DNA from: Beaufortia kweichowensis
Lineage: Eukaryota > Chordata > Actinopteri > Cypriniformes > Gastromyzontidae
DNA: 64,000 nt
Reading direction: 5' to 3'
Assembly (NCBI GenBank): GCA_019155185.1
Contig: CM032798.1
Span: 7,329,501-7,393,500 of the forward strand
Both the position numbers and the translations under genes were made by a program. Positions 30,401 through 45,400 of the stretch are shown piece after piece. The notes beneath the pieces were generated by a model, which was given only the letters and a program-made list of their open reading frames with translations, was not told where the DNA came from and made no database searches. Positions within the stretch are counted from its first letter, which is position 1; each line of letters starts with the position of its first letter.

Positions 30401-33400
30401 CAAGGACATCCAAGTCTTTTTTCAGATATGAATAATGAATGTGTCCTGCTGTCTGGACAGGTGAAGTTATTGAGGGCAGTAAGAAAAACGCTGTGTACGT
30501 ATGTTTTGTCTTTCTATTTCTCCTGCTCAGTGGACCTTAAATGCTTATCCTTGACGAGAAAAAGTGAGTCATCGCTCCCTATGGTGGCAATGTTGATGGA
30601 GACTGCAGCTTAGTTGTTCTTTTTGGCATTCTGGATTTTAGAAGTGAACAGTCACGTTGAACAGTCACGTTGAACTGTTTTAACTAGAGCTCAGTTGATT
30701 AACTTTTTGTGAAACTAATCTGATTGCACTTTATTATGGGCCAAATACAGTACAATAAAAGATGATGATAAATTTTTTTTTAATTTTTGAAAAAATAAAA
30801 AATGTTTAATGGTTTTGTAAATCAGTGGATGGAATAGTGTTGTAAACTATATTAAAAAACTATTAAACTATTAGAAAAAAATAATACATCAGTTTGATTT
30901 TTGTATGTTTTGTATGTATACAGTGTTTTTTTTTTATACAATGATGGATTACCCTACAATGTCCAAAGTAAAAAGTCCTGAAGCAGAACTAGATAAACCA
31001 CTGGTCTAAATAAAAAAATGTTGAAAAAAAGCTCTCGTTTTAAATTGTACATGTACATGGTTAAAACATTACAAACACTGGCTTGATTTAGATAAGATAA
31101 AAGAAAAAGATCTCTCGAACAATTTTCCCTCTAAGGTACACTGTGGTTCATTACTTTGCGTCACAGATAAGCTCATGGTTGGGCCAATGCAGGGAACATC
31201 AGATTAAGAGCCTGAAGACATACACAGCAGGTGTATATCAAACAGCAAAAACAACACTGAGAAATGAAAGCTGATCAAAAACAGGAGAAAAAGTAAATGG
31301 AAACAAAGCGAACAGCTAAATTATACTGAATCAGACAAGATAAAAACAGACCTCAGCAACCTCGATTGATGCCACAAGTACAGACACCTTGGGTTGGTTA
31401 GCATGCATAGTGAAGGGTCTTTCAAGTAATTATTCATAATTGGTTTTTGAATATTTAGTCCAGCAAATAGTCGCCCACTTCAATTGTTTGCAACCTCTTG
31501 TTACAATGATGGTAGACGAGCGCTTGTCTACTTTTTTGTCTTTTTGAAAGCCTATTAAAAATAAACCAATAAAAGAGATGGCTCGTGTTTTTTAAAGAAT
31601 GGAAACAGATTTCATCCTCCCATTAGAAGATTTAAGTGATGAATGATTGACTGTCTATTCATAAGAGCCACATCTACTTATGTGGGCTTTAGACTGGCTA
31701 TAAAAGTTCCATTAACCACATTAAAGACCAGAATCCCTAGGAGGGGAAACAAATCACCATTTAAAATATATAACCAGTGCACAACTTAAGCCTGGTATAT
31801 ATGTATAGGGTCACTTAAACTGTGGAGCACATTTAAAATTCTCTTTCAACTTTTTTCTTCATTAGGTAATAAAGAATTTGGTGACAGCTGTTTAATCTGT
31901 TTAACAGAGAAAACACAAGGAAACAATATTGCCTACAGCATTAACACAACCTTTGCTTTCTACCCCTCTCTATATGCAAATAGTATGCAAATATCATGGT
32001 ATGTAAATGCCACTGTTGCCAGACTCCAGAAATATATAATCCCTGGTTTCGCTTTCCTGGATGTGTTCTTTTAACAGACCTGATCAGAGCAAAGTGACGT
32101 GTGGATACCTAGTAGACTGTACAACTGCAGTATCAGCATATCATTTTCTCCAATGCCAACACAATCTCTGTACAGTTTAGCTTTGGTCAAAGAGTCTCTA
32201 ATAGCGTTCACAATTTCACTTCTGTCCTTTTTGAGGAACTTTATGACACTACCATAAATCTTATGAAAACTGATCAGATGTATTGCTTTACATAATCGGT
32301 TACGGTTCACATCGTACAAATGTTATCATACACCCCCAAAAAATAAAATAATAATTGGGCCTGCACGAAACACACACAGCTCCACGCCTGTAGTTGGAAG
32401 GTAAACACCATCTGCCCATCCGGCATGGTTCCCCTTAAAACATCCCATCCCCTGTTCTGTGTTTCTCCCACACCTCATACAATAAAGCCCCACAGGAACA
32501 GTTCACCCTGCCCTCACAGCCGAGATCTGAGGATTATGAACCACATCGCCACAGGGTAAACTAACCCTGGGTCATTTTTATGAGCCTTCACCACGCTGTT
32601 ATGCCTATGACAATAACAACTTATTTGGCTGGAAGGTACAACTGTGTATTTTTTGTTATATTGTGTATACTGTAAACATATTTGCTGCAAAAATAAATAG
32701 CCAGGATAACTTTACGAAGAAGAAAAATGAAATGCAAAAATAGAAAATGAAAACTTCCCAAACAAGACAAGACATAAGAAGGGGTTTTAAGCACTGTACA
32801 AAGTTTAGTGAGAAACCACACAACTAAATGTATTAACATTTGGTGAATAATAACCATGATAATTAATGATAATAATTAGAATTTGGTTTCCATCCAGTCC
32901 CAAACTAACAAAAAAATAATCAACTGAGATACAGACATATTCAAAAGTATTTAATTATTTACAAAAAGGCACTAGCACATTTATCAATTTAAAATATAAA
33001 CACTAAACATTTTTAAGTAAATTAAAAAAATAATAAAACATATAACTGTAATCATACCAAAATGAAAAACATTAGTGCTACCATTCACATCAACTTATAC
33101 TGTAAACATGTCTCTCCATAATATGTCTATTACGCATAAATTCCTAATACTTAGTACAAGCATCTACCAAGAGTCCATTAGAGCTGCAAAAAAATTATAG
33201 TGTTTGCCAAAAAAGTTCAGCATGGTACATTTCTACTAGCAATTTCCTGGAAGCTGTCTTATATAGTATTGAATGTAATTTGTCAAACAAATTGCACATG
33301 CATCTAAAAGAGTAATTTTCTTAAAAAAAAGCTAAAATAGTGCTGCATCACGATGAATATTACTTATGAGGGCACTTGCTGATGTGTTTATGAATTCATC

Positions 33401-36400
33401 ACCCCAGGGGTTATTTGTCACATAAAGCAACGATAAATTCAACAGGCCTTGCTTCCACATTCCCTCAATCAAACTTTAAGTTACTGCATTTTGATACATT
33501 GATAAAGCACTATATATTATCCTTTACCCATGCACCTAGTATAAAAATAAAATAAAATATAGCCTTGCACCATCTTGAATAACAGCAGACTACTTCATCT
33601 TAATAACAGCATGCCAGTGTTTGCTGGCAAATAAGCAGCAATTAGTGCGTCCAATGGCTTCTCTTTCAATATACAAGGCTTTTAAAGGAGGACCTGCTTA
33701 AAAACTGGCATATTAATTACCACTTTATTAGTACACTGCGCTTCACTGCGGTGCTGAGTACATCATTCATGCATAAACATAAGGGCTGAGATGATTGTGT
33801 AGTTTCTGTGTAGTGTTATACCCAATGAAGATTTGTACTGTTTAGTTCTACATCAGTGCACAGCTTAATGCGTTTGTTTTAATGCGCTAACAAGATGTGG
33901 GCAATGCTGCCACCTGCTGGTACAAAACAAACCTGATCATAACAGAACCTTTAGAACAGTGGTTTTCAACCTGTGTAGCTCATGGCCTTATTCGCTGGGC
34001 GGTTGTCAATTGTTAGCCTTTTAATAATGTAAATATTAATTCTAGTAAAATACGTTAAAATGTACTAACAATATTTAACAAAAAATATGTAAGTAATGTA
34101 AGTAATCAAAGAAAATAATTATTTTATTATATTTTATTTAATTTTCCTATTTATCAGTTTAGCTCAGTTTGTTTCATTTTTTATTATTTACGTTTTGCAA
34201 ATTTACAAATGATCAAATAAATTATTATTTAATCATAAGTAAAACATAATAAATAATATACGATAAATAATCTGATAAAAATAATAAGCGGTTCGGTTAA
34301 AATTCGTACAGTGGGCAGCAGAAGCAGATGTAGTTAATCACTATATCACTATAGTTAATCAGTTAATCACTATAGTGGACATGAAACGGAACCAGCTTCT
34401 TAATACCTCTTAATATACAAAATCAAAGAACGTCTTCCTGTTTCTTGGACATCGTTAAATCAACTAAATGTTTAATTGCCATAACATGATTCTCCATATA
34501 TATCTAAAACAATCTAAATAACTTTTATTTATTCCTTTACTCCTGTATATCGATATGCTATGCTTATGACCAGAATTTTAACCAGCGATATGCAGCAAAC
34601 CAAGAATTAAAAATATTATTCAAACCATATCATAGATAGACAGAGACAGATTGATAGGTTGATACATTTCATTTTTTTCACAACACATTTTAAACAATAC
34701 TGCTGGACTGAAAATCACAGTGGACAAATGGAAATGGAAACATGAAAAGACAAAACTGTTTTATAGCAAAAACTGCTTTTCTCAAATCTACACTGGTGAC
34801 AAAACACATCAGTTCCTGACTCAACCCTAACTGAGTAACTGACCATTTGAAATTTTTAGCCAGTGGGATTCTTACCTACCCTAGCAAAACCATACCACAC
34901 ACACTTGTCTACCAATAGCATCAACAGTAATTTTCCCCTCTGAAGGGTGTAGTACTAAGCATGAGCACCAGATGTAGCTATGGCACCACTATTCTTTATT
35001 CACTACAACAAAACAATCAAAATCATCTTGTCAATATCTTCTCAACACACAGCAGATAAAAGAGCTCTTAGCCTCAGGTCAGGTCTGATAAAGGTTATAA
35101 TGCAGTAATTGACACAAATTGCTGCTCCATTTATAAACCTGAATAAACACAATGACTTGCCACACCTTATAAAGTTTTCTGTCCTTGACATTTAGAATCA
35201 AAACAAAAATGTATCTGCACGCGAGAGCAAATTTATAAATCATCTCACTAAAACCCATTTCACCCCAATATCTTATTACATTATTTTATTAAGCATAATC
35301 CAAATATCTAACTTACTATAAATTCAGATTGTTTTCAAAGTCAAATATCAAATCTCTCTTAAAATGACTATAAAACTAAAATTATTTCTAAATCACCCAA
35401 CTTTAAAAAATGACAATAAATTATTTATCATGTGCATTGAAAAGTTTCCAGCAAAATTGCTAACTGTATTTTTTATTTTTGTTTTGAACTGACAAATGAC
35501 CTGTATATGTACATGACAGATTTCATGAGATTCGTTCCTACATCCGTGGGCACCTGATTATCATCTGTCCTAGATGACGTGTCATTCTTCATTACCATGT
35601 GGCAATTTCTGTCCATGTGGCACCTTTGGCGTGTACAGGCGTTTGTGTTATATGGAGTGTGTGTGTGTGCTGCACGTGCACTCACCAGTCCTGCAGTAAG
35701 CGAGGGGGCAGACTGGCCAAAAGACTGACTCCGCATGCGGACCAAGTTGCTGGGCTCTCCAGCATGCTGCTGCCAGGACAGCTGACTCACTCCACCGTGC
35801 ATGCTGCTGGACAGAGGCAGAAGCTGCTTTCCTGCAGCACACAGAGAACACAGTTGAGTGGTCAAGATGTGGTGTGCACCTGTTTGCGTATGCGTGTACC
35901 GAATCAAAGCCCCTCTACCAGTGCATCTGTTTAACTTTATACAGGATTTTGCCTATAAAAGAAAAATCATTTGTACGCACCAGAGTATGCAACTCCATGT
36001 TTGTAATATGTCTGTCAACATCCCATTTTTCTTTAATTTTGACTGTTAATAATCTGTTAACACAGTAAATTCGTCCTCACGAGCAGTTGCATTATGGGCC
36101 ATTAACATGCCAAGTGTTACTGGAGCAAAGTTAGAGCAAAAGGAAACACAGATGCTCCAGGCAAAGTCATGTAAATTCACTTAAGCTCTGTGCTCACTCG
36201 AATACTCCGGGCCACACATTCAGATACACATGCAAAGAAACTTGCCTATTTCTGTGGAAGGATGTCTGACAAGCAAATAAAGCAAATAACAATGGTAAAG
36301 GAATGAGGAATGCTATTGAACTATCACATTACAAATGTGGAATGCGGTGAACTCATTCATTATATCATGGTGCTGTACGTCAGAACAATCCAAACGCGCT

Positions 36401-39400
36401 TGTGTGGTTGCGTGTGCTCACCGGTGAGAATGCCGGCCATGCTGCTACGGCGAGCTCTGCTGTCATCCTGACTGAGCTGCCGATGCAGTTTGGTCTTTCC
36501 GGCGGCAGGAGACAGGTCAGGGTTACTGAGCTTCCTGAACACCAGGGGAGGTGGCGCCGGGAGATCCTGCAGAAACATAGGCAGATTTTTCTCTATTCAA
36601 TGACAAACTCAAACTTTAAAAACAGTTCTGAAATATGGCAATATGACAAAACTGGGGGAAACAAATCATGTCAGGGGCCTTTAACAAAGCCAAGCATCCC
36701 TTGAGGGATAAAGATAAATAAAGCATGGACCCCCAGAACATATTGTTTGAACTGGGTGTTGCATTTAAAAATCTGGACTATAATAACATGCACATGGCAG
36801 CTTACGAATGTGTTTAAATAAAGTTACTGCCTAAATCACAAAGCTAATGAAACAGCTAAAGATAAAATGTAAATGAATAAATGTAAATAAATGTAAAAGT
36901 AAAATAATGTTTATTAATGTACAGTACATTTCATTTGAAGTTTACTTGATTTATTTTATTTTCACTTTTTATGTATATATTACCCATAAAACATTTAAAA
37001 ACTTGGATTTTATGGATTTTAGCTTTGTAGCAACTAAAACACATTTTCTTACAAAACATCAAAAAATCAATATGGACCCTGCCCTGGGTCCCATTCTCCT
37101 GTTGAAGACCCCTGAGTACATTAATGGAAAAATAAAGAGAGACAAAGCTGTACATCTGTTTTATAACACCTAGCAAGTTCACACTGTCAACTCGAAAGCA
37201 ATAAAATTGATTTAGAAAAAGTCTCTACAGCATCCATATGTGCTGTCGAACCGCATCACACACAACCTCGGTCACACTGTGAATAATCGATCTCTAAATA
37301 AGGTCTCTATTGCCAAGACACTGGCAGCTGTCACCTTGTTCTCCTGTATTTTGTCACCAGTACATTAACAAATCACTGGAAGGACAACAACATGAAGCTT
37401 CCATCTACACAAAATTTCAGAGACTATAACATCAGAATACAAAGTATTCAAAAGTATGTTTTGAAAAGTCAAACTAATAAATATCTTTGGAGACGCCTGT
37501 AGATTCATTCATACTCCCTGTGTTCTTCATCAGGATGGAAAACAGATGTTGCCATGGAAACCTGGCGGGAACCCTGTACTGGTCACATCCTTTCTGTGGT
37601 GTCACAAGATTCCAGAAACATCTGGAAGGCCTCTACGTATCAACCGCGCAGCGCTTATAAAACCACACCAGAACACGAGAACCCCCAGAAGTGTGCTCCA
37701 GAGTCTCAATAAATACAGATGCCAATGTTCTCACTAGCTTGCACACACAAACCGAGAAAAAAAAAACCCAAACCAACCACAATTCTACCAGTAAGAAATA
37801 TTGAAAGAAGCATCACTGTAAAATGACTTAGTCATAATAATAATCTTAAAAAATAAATACGTCCTGCCAGAAAGAAGAGCATCAGTTCAAGGAGGTGACC
37901 ATGGCGTCAGTCTGGCAGCTGAGGATGATAGATACAGGTGACTAAACATGAGGTCATGGAGGTACACCTGCCTCAGGACATGCATTTTAATAGTGCTTAA
38001 GCATTAACTTTGTTTTGATGGCAGTGATAAAGTGCACAGCACTTGGGTCAGTGGATCATTACTGTGTTTTGGAAATAACAATGTGAAGTCATTTTGTTAA
38101 AGTTCTCTTTTTGTGTTACACACCACTGCAACAAACTTTTATTCTTGGTTGAACTAGATCTTTAAACAGTTCTGTTTTGCATCAGGCTACATTGTTGCTC
38201 ACAAGCTCCAGCAAACACGTTTTGACATCAGAGCAAGAGAGAGCAAACTGCACATTTAATTCCTGACCTCAGAAGCTTTAATGAGTCTCCAGTGAAAGCT
38301 CTGTATGTTTATATCCAGCTCACATTGCACACTTGTGGCTGAGCTAATTCCACTTCCACAGATGTTTTTCCACAGCTCATCAATCTTTCCGGTCCAGTCA
38401 GTGGTCCAGGCGTTTCTCTCCATCCAGACTGACAACAGTTTGTCAAGACTTAGGATGGTTCTGCAGTCTTAGTAAGGACAACTCGCTGATTAAAAAAGAG
38501 GAAATGTGATGGTTTATCACTGCTGATGCCTCAATGGACTGATTAACAAGGTGTATATGGCAGGATATGACATCAGAGGATAAGCTAGAATAAAGAAAGA
38601 TGAGCACTGATGGGACTGTTTAATCAATATTTTAAACTATATAAAAACTATATATTTTACATACGCACGGGTTGACAAACGCATCACAAGACCCGTACAG
38701 AGCCCCTCCCTCGAAAAACATCAATCTTTATAAATTGACGATTGGCTCGTTTTATTGAAAGGCAGAACTTCCCTTGCTAAAGCGATCATATTAATAACAC
38801 ATCTTGTTAATATCTAGTATCTTTGCTGTGACTGTGTGTAAGAGAGAGAAAAGAGAGGAAAGATTCAAACTGTCCTTGGCCAGCATGTGACGGATAAGAG
38901 TTGTCACCATGTAGCCACATATGGTCAGATCTCAGCACAGTAGCTGGGGTGATAATTCAGACAATGGACACATGCAGCAATGTTTACACACACCAATAAA
39001 AAAACTAGCGTGCTTCTCCTAAAACAAAACACGTGTGAAAAGTAGTGTTGAAAATTTATTTTGTTTAACGCACAAAGCATCATTCAACATGCTGACCCCA
39101 AATATCAATACTGGAGAAAACAAAGATTCAGAAAGATCCGTAAGGATAAACACTTACTGAATGAATGGTTCAGTTAACTGTAAAGGAGGGTGAGTAATTT
39201 CTTCCTAGCTCCCAAGCCAGATGACAAAACACAAAACACAGCCAAACAACCTAACCGCAAACCTCATAACTAATCGGTTAGTTCCTGTGATGTCACCTTC
39301 AGTTTACTGTCCCAAACAGAACTGCAAAAACGTCTGTTTTCCAAAAGGATTCTGAGAGCACTTTAACCACCTCGTTTGCCCTACCCGTATCTACCACTGA

Positions 39401-42400
39401 TAAGAAAAAACAGGTCACAATAGGAGTGGGTGGTATGATCAAACTCAAAGCATGAATGATAACGGTTGATAATCAGGGTATCAGCTTCACGTTTTGTAAC
39501 ACTTGAGTAAACACTCACAAAATTTAAAGTCAATCCACAAAACCATTGTTGTAATCTTTAATCAAAATATGAAAATGTATTTCTGCTTTGGAATGGTGAT
39601 CCATCTCTGATGAAGTCAATTTGATGGCTTGGACAGAGCATACTTCTACACTAATTTACACAGAAATACGGTACTAAGTGGAAGTGAATCGCAACATGGA
39701 CTATAAAGCATTAAATCTAAAATTACAAAAAAGACAGGTTAGACTCTGACATCAGATTGGATGAGCAAAACTTTGTAGCCTACAAAGACTATTGTAAAAC
39801 AGTCACTATACCCACACTGGTGACCTCATCAGCTTTATTCTTTACCTATGTTCTACATGAAGTTGCGACATTGCTTAATTTTTAACAACCAGATGCCTAA
39901 CAATACCCTTACGTTAGTTCCTCCCTGTCTAGACTTGTTTAGGATAGAGTATGTCAACGACTCTCAAGTGTACATTAGCATTAAGCAACTAAATGACAAT
40001 CTACTATGGTATAAACAACAGAGCAAACAGGAAAGATTTTAAAATGCCAGTGCCTGTTAAAGGTCTCTGCCTTTATTTACACAAGAATTTATACACTTCG
40101 CCCTGTATTAACAAATCAGTGTTATTTAAGCACCTAGTAAGCTGGTGTGATGGGTTTATTTACCTGCTATGACAGGCAGCAAATTGCTGTTAGGCACCAA
40201 ACAATGGGAGGGAAATAAGTATGAGACAGACTGTTGAGAGATATCAAACAAAGCAACAACAAGCTTAAAGTGTTGCTGGGAATGAGGTACAGATTAAACA
40301 GCATCTGCCTCACGTCTCCACCCTCAGGTCTCAGTGTGCGGCCCTCTTGTTCATAGCAACGATGACAGGGCATTCATCATGTGAAGTGGGCTTGGGTTCA
40401 CCATACATTTTAATGAAATTCAAGTCGGTGTCCGTAATCCATCAGCTTCTGGCAGAGCATTTTCAGACCTAAACATTTGTGTCTAGCCATAATTCCCCTT
40501 TTCTTCCAACCACCTCTCTATCTACTCCGGATCTGTCCCTATGAGGAGGACAACACTCTTTTAATGAATAACATTAGGAATTACAAAACAGGTGCATGCA
40601 TAGCAAATGGGCATTACGGTTCATTTATACACTTCATTTCCAAATAAATATATAATAAATAATATTTCAAAAATGTAAATCTCTCCCAAATTTGAAAACA
40701 GAAAGTCTTTACCGTCTGTACATTTTAAACTAACGCAAGTGAAGCTAAATTTTCAGGTCAAGAGCTAAGCAGGCGTGGTTATCAGCTGATACCAATAGTT
40801 AAATATCAGCCTCTCTCTCATTTTCACATTTCCTACCGAAAACCCAGAAACAGATGGTATTCCATGCACAGCAAGGGAACCAAACTGAACTTAAAAGCCA
40901 AATAAAATGACAAAATTTTGCAATTTTACAAATATACATGGAATAACCCTCAAAATTTAGTCATATTCAGCTTGATATGCCTGATAAACCTGTAATAGTT
41001 TATCAGACATGTGTGGTGCAGAGCAGCATCCACTGCAGTACAGAGCGGCTCATTAAAATCAGTCAGTCCCTCGGGGACACAAACATAAACACTTTCACAC
41101 CACCTGGCAGCCTGCCACCTCGAGATGGAAAGACTTTCTACTTGCCAAAGCAGGTAAGTTGAGCTGTAAGATCAGAATCCACCACACAAGTCTACCACAC
41201 AAAAACACAATAATGAGATTCTACTTACTTCAATTACTCAGACCTCGCTTCTTCCTTCTGTCCTTATTTTATAGCAGGATGATTTTTTTATACATACACT
41301 TGAGTTGTTTGTGGCATGTAGTGTCTTTCTCATGTGTTCTCATAAAACGTACGGAAAATTGCCTCATAAAGACAAGCCATAACCTTAAAAAGAGACTATA
41401 AAACACAAGTAAACAAAAAAACAAACCACTGACAAGCACTTTTCTTCTTGGAGTATTCCTCTACAATGAATTGGGGTAACACATAATAAAACACATAGGT
41501 AAATTTTCAAGGATCTTTTCAACATAATTCCCATCCACAAAACCCATGTCCTGAAATGAATCTTCAAACCTGCATCTACCCAGTTGCACAATTGTAAGAT
41601 TTCTGAACCAAACTACAGGATTTTTATCATAACCAGCAGCCTGCTCACAACATGCTCACCAGCAAATAAAAAGTCTACATGATTTTAAGGATGAACGACA
41701 TCCTTGTGGAAAAATGTGGAAAATGTTCCTGTAAAATGGAAATGTAACTTTTTTGCACAACAAACAATGACAAACATAAACAGGTCATATGATATGACAT
41801 GCTAATTTTTTTCTACTCAGCAGAAATATAACCCTGTACTAATGCATTCCTTAGAAGCATGTCCTCTAAAGTGAAAGATGATCTAAATGCTGTGGCACTA
41901 TAAGAGATACCTTTTGTGCAATAAACTAAAAATCAAAAAGAGGAATATTATAAAAAATAATCTACACGGAACCTACACGGCTGTCTCCAAAATACTTCTG
42001 CTTGGCCAACTGCAGTATCAAGAGCAATTAACCATTTTTTTTACATTTTACGCACTAAACTGTCATACAATATCCACAACCTTTCGACAGATAGCTTATG
42101 ATATCCCAACTGTCTTGTTTAACCATGTTTGTTTACATCTGTCACACGTCTCCCAGTAACAGAAGGGTGCGTTCCCAAACATTTGTTAAGATCCGAATGA
42201 CTTGACAGTTGTGTACTGTGTAATCCTTTGTCTCTTAAATTGCCATACCCCGTTTTTCCTGTAGCAATTTACCAAGTTGGCAAGTGTGATGCCTAGAGTT
42301 AAAACAAATTCCGATTTTTTAAGCCACTTTTTACATAAGCAGTTTATCAACTCTATACAGACACAAAACTAAACAAAAAAAAAAGGATGGACTGGACGTT

Positions 42401-45400
42401 CCCTATTCATCTCAACCAGACCAGAGTTAGTAATCCTCTAATCCTCAATCTAATCCTTTCTGAATTAACATCTCACAGAGATGTGACTTACTGATGAGTG
42501 CATGTATCCATGCCTAGTGTATAATGCCTACTACATGTGTGCATTCGGTCAATGACACACTTCAACACTAGCCGATTTGAAGCCTGATAGAGTCCAGATG
42601 TGCTGTAGGTGTCCAGGGTCAGTTGAAGGAAAGAGTGGACGTTTGTGCATTAACCCAATGGATCCAACAGAAAGATGTTCTCATTCACTGGGTCTGTGCC
42701 ATTATACCGGCCCGCCTAGCCAGCTGGGATGGCCTTGAAAAGCCATTCAAGAAAAGCACGGCACTAGCATTAGTGAGGAAGTGAAATGAAAGGAAATGGT
42801 TGTAAGGTCATTTTCAGCAGTTCACTTGACAAAATCTTTTGTATTTACAGTTCCCAGTTTCATGATGTCAACATGATGTGGAATAACTCAATTCAATCAC
42901 TAAACAGTCAACTTAAGTAGTACTGATAAGTCACCCACAGCTTCTAAAACAAGTCATATCTAGTATTCAGTAGCCGGTTGCAACAGTCTTGCATAAGTAA
43001 CAACCAATGTGCTATTAAATATTTGATCGCTGCACTACTAAACTTAAATTAAATGCAATCTCACACACAAACTAAACAGTTTACAGATGGATGGAAAAAA
43101 CAGCAGACCACACCTTCACACCTTTTTCTTCGTTGGGATAATTGCAAACTTTAAACATGTAACAAACATGACTGCATTCAATGCTGCAGCTATTATTCTC
43201 TATGGCATATTTTATTTCACTTTTCCTTTTTACATGAAAGTGCATCTCCATCCTTTAAAAACCTAATTGCTAACTGCTCAAAATCTGTCAACCATGACTG
43301 TATCGCCTAGGGCTTCAACTATGAACTGGGCAAGAACTCTCATCAGAGCTATAGCTGCCAGGCACATGAGTGATGGCTCAGAAGTACTTCACCAGGGTTA
43401 TGTAATTGTGTGCTCTACAGTGTAACATTACCCTGCCAATTCTCCAGTTGAACCCCACCACCCTCTAACTTTTAAAGCCAAGACAAACGAATAATGCTGC
43501 GTGCAATGGAGAAGTGAGAACTCAGACACTGAGCCAAGACCTGAATGTGAACTGTGCAAGACTGGAATTCTGACTTATTCAAGATCTTGCCTAATAAAAC
43601 ACAAGAGAAGCTAATTATCACGCCATTGCCTTGTAACATAGGCCAAGCTTCACTGGACCACTTTTCCATGAGAGAAGGTTTTGTATGATGGAGAAAGGGA
43701 GTTTACAGAACTTTTACAAATTATTACATAAATATGCGTTTGTTTGTTTTGCGCAGGATAACTAAACAAGGAAAAAATGTACACAAACGGTACAAGTCAA
43801 AGAGTTATTAAAACTGTATAATACATTAAAATAAACTATAATTGAAAAAGCATGAAGAATCCTAAAAATGTTGTATTATCTCTTTAATGAAGAAATTTCT
43901 GACATATTTCCAACAGATCCATGATCAGATTACTGTGAAACTTGTGTTTTATGTTTTGTACTTCTACCAATTCAATGTTACCGTATGCAATCCTGCATGC
44001 ATCAAATCATCTTTATTTAAATCAATTCAAACAAACACGATTGGCTTACTTCCTAATATATTCATGACATATATTCCTAATATATTAGCATATTCTCTTG
44101 TGTCTATCTGTGTTGAATGAAAGCTTCTTTTAGTTTCACCTGAAAAGGATTACACTTCAGAGACATGTCTCAACAGATGAGAAAGCGAGACCGAGTCCAA
44201 TGAGATTGAATAATGATGAATGATGATAAACAGGATGTTTCAAAAGACAAAAAAATGATTTACAATAGAATCCTTTCGAGCAATACACACATGGTTCACT
44301 GCACACACGCATGTCGGCATGATCTCATTACTGAAGAGGATTTAATGGAAACAAATTCAAGATGTCTCAGTAGGGCCAAAGCTAATATCATGCAAAGGGC
44401 CTGTTTACAACAGAGCCGAGACTACTATACTCTTTAGCACCTTAACCCATAATCAGATATATTTGATTATGTAATTTGTACTTTGTCATGTGTGCCTGCC
44501 AATTAAGTGCTCAAAAAATAAGCTTTGTTGGGAGCAGTATTATCCTTAGATGAACTGCAAACAATCCCTGAAATAGAGTGATGAAGCTGGTAAATGCAAG
44601 GTTTTGTTTAGCAGTTCTATCATCTTGTATAACAGAAAAGAGGAACACAGACATTGTGCTCTCGGGTCACTTAAAAGTAATTATTAAATGTTGGGCCACA
44701 TGGAAAGAATGGGAACAGATTCTCATGGTTTAGAGAAGAGAAAAATGCATAAAAGCTGCAAACGTAATTTGCAACATTTATTTCAGAAATATTCTCTTAT
44801 TTACATTACTTGAAGTGAGAAGTGAACGGAAAAGAAATGTATTTCTCCCCGTATACCAAGCTACTAAAATTGACTAAAATTAGATTACAATATTATATAT
44901 TACAATTTATTTCCATCTCTCGTTGAGATGGAGCCTTTTGTTACACATTTTTCACCCTGTAAAAGCTAAAGCCTAGATCACATTTAGAGCCATAGAGTTA
45001 GTGCACATACAAAGCAAACAGTCTGTGAATGTTTTCGCTTCATTTTCACAGACTCTAATCTGTCTCTTGCAGCTGTAAGAAGTAGCACCAAATTCAGGCC
45101 AGCAAGCCTTTGCCCATTATTTCTGTCAAGTACAGCACTGTAGGGCATAGACTCATGGACATGCAGGGGGAGATAAGGTCACACTAACCCTCTCATGAAG
45201 CCTTTACTTGTAAAGCTAATGAGGAGGAAAAGAGACTAATGCAGTCAAACCTTTTGTATGCCAATAGTCAGTCGAGTAGAAAAGAACAACACAATTAATA
45301 GTGTAAGGACGAAAGTAGAGCAAACAGTGTCAAATAACAGATTAAGAGAAAAGGATGTAATGGAATGACTCGTATTAAACATAAATATATAAAATTTAGA

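Larger units (their letters stand above)
19451..35685 (-). other. mast2: mast2 intron 3, proximal part
   Basis: About 16 kb of non-coding DNA between exon 3 and the internal promoter. No exon of mast2 or another gene was recognised, and all open frames are short and unlike known proteins. It contains an (AAAC)n tract near 22153-22174, the inverted repeat at 24689-24722, a low-repeat candidate conserved block at 28690-29300, a 13-bp tandem duplication at 30645-30675, and short repeated TTAATCACTATA motifs at 34331-34376. Confidence 0.75.
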
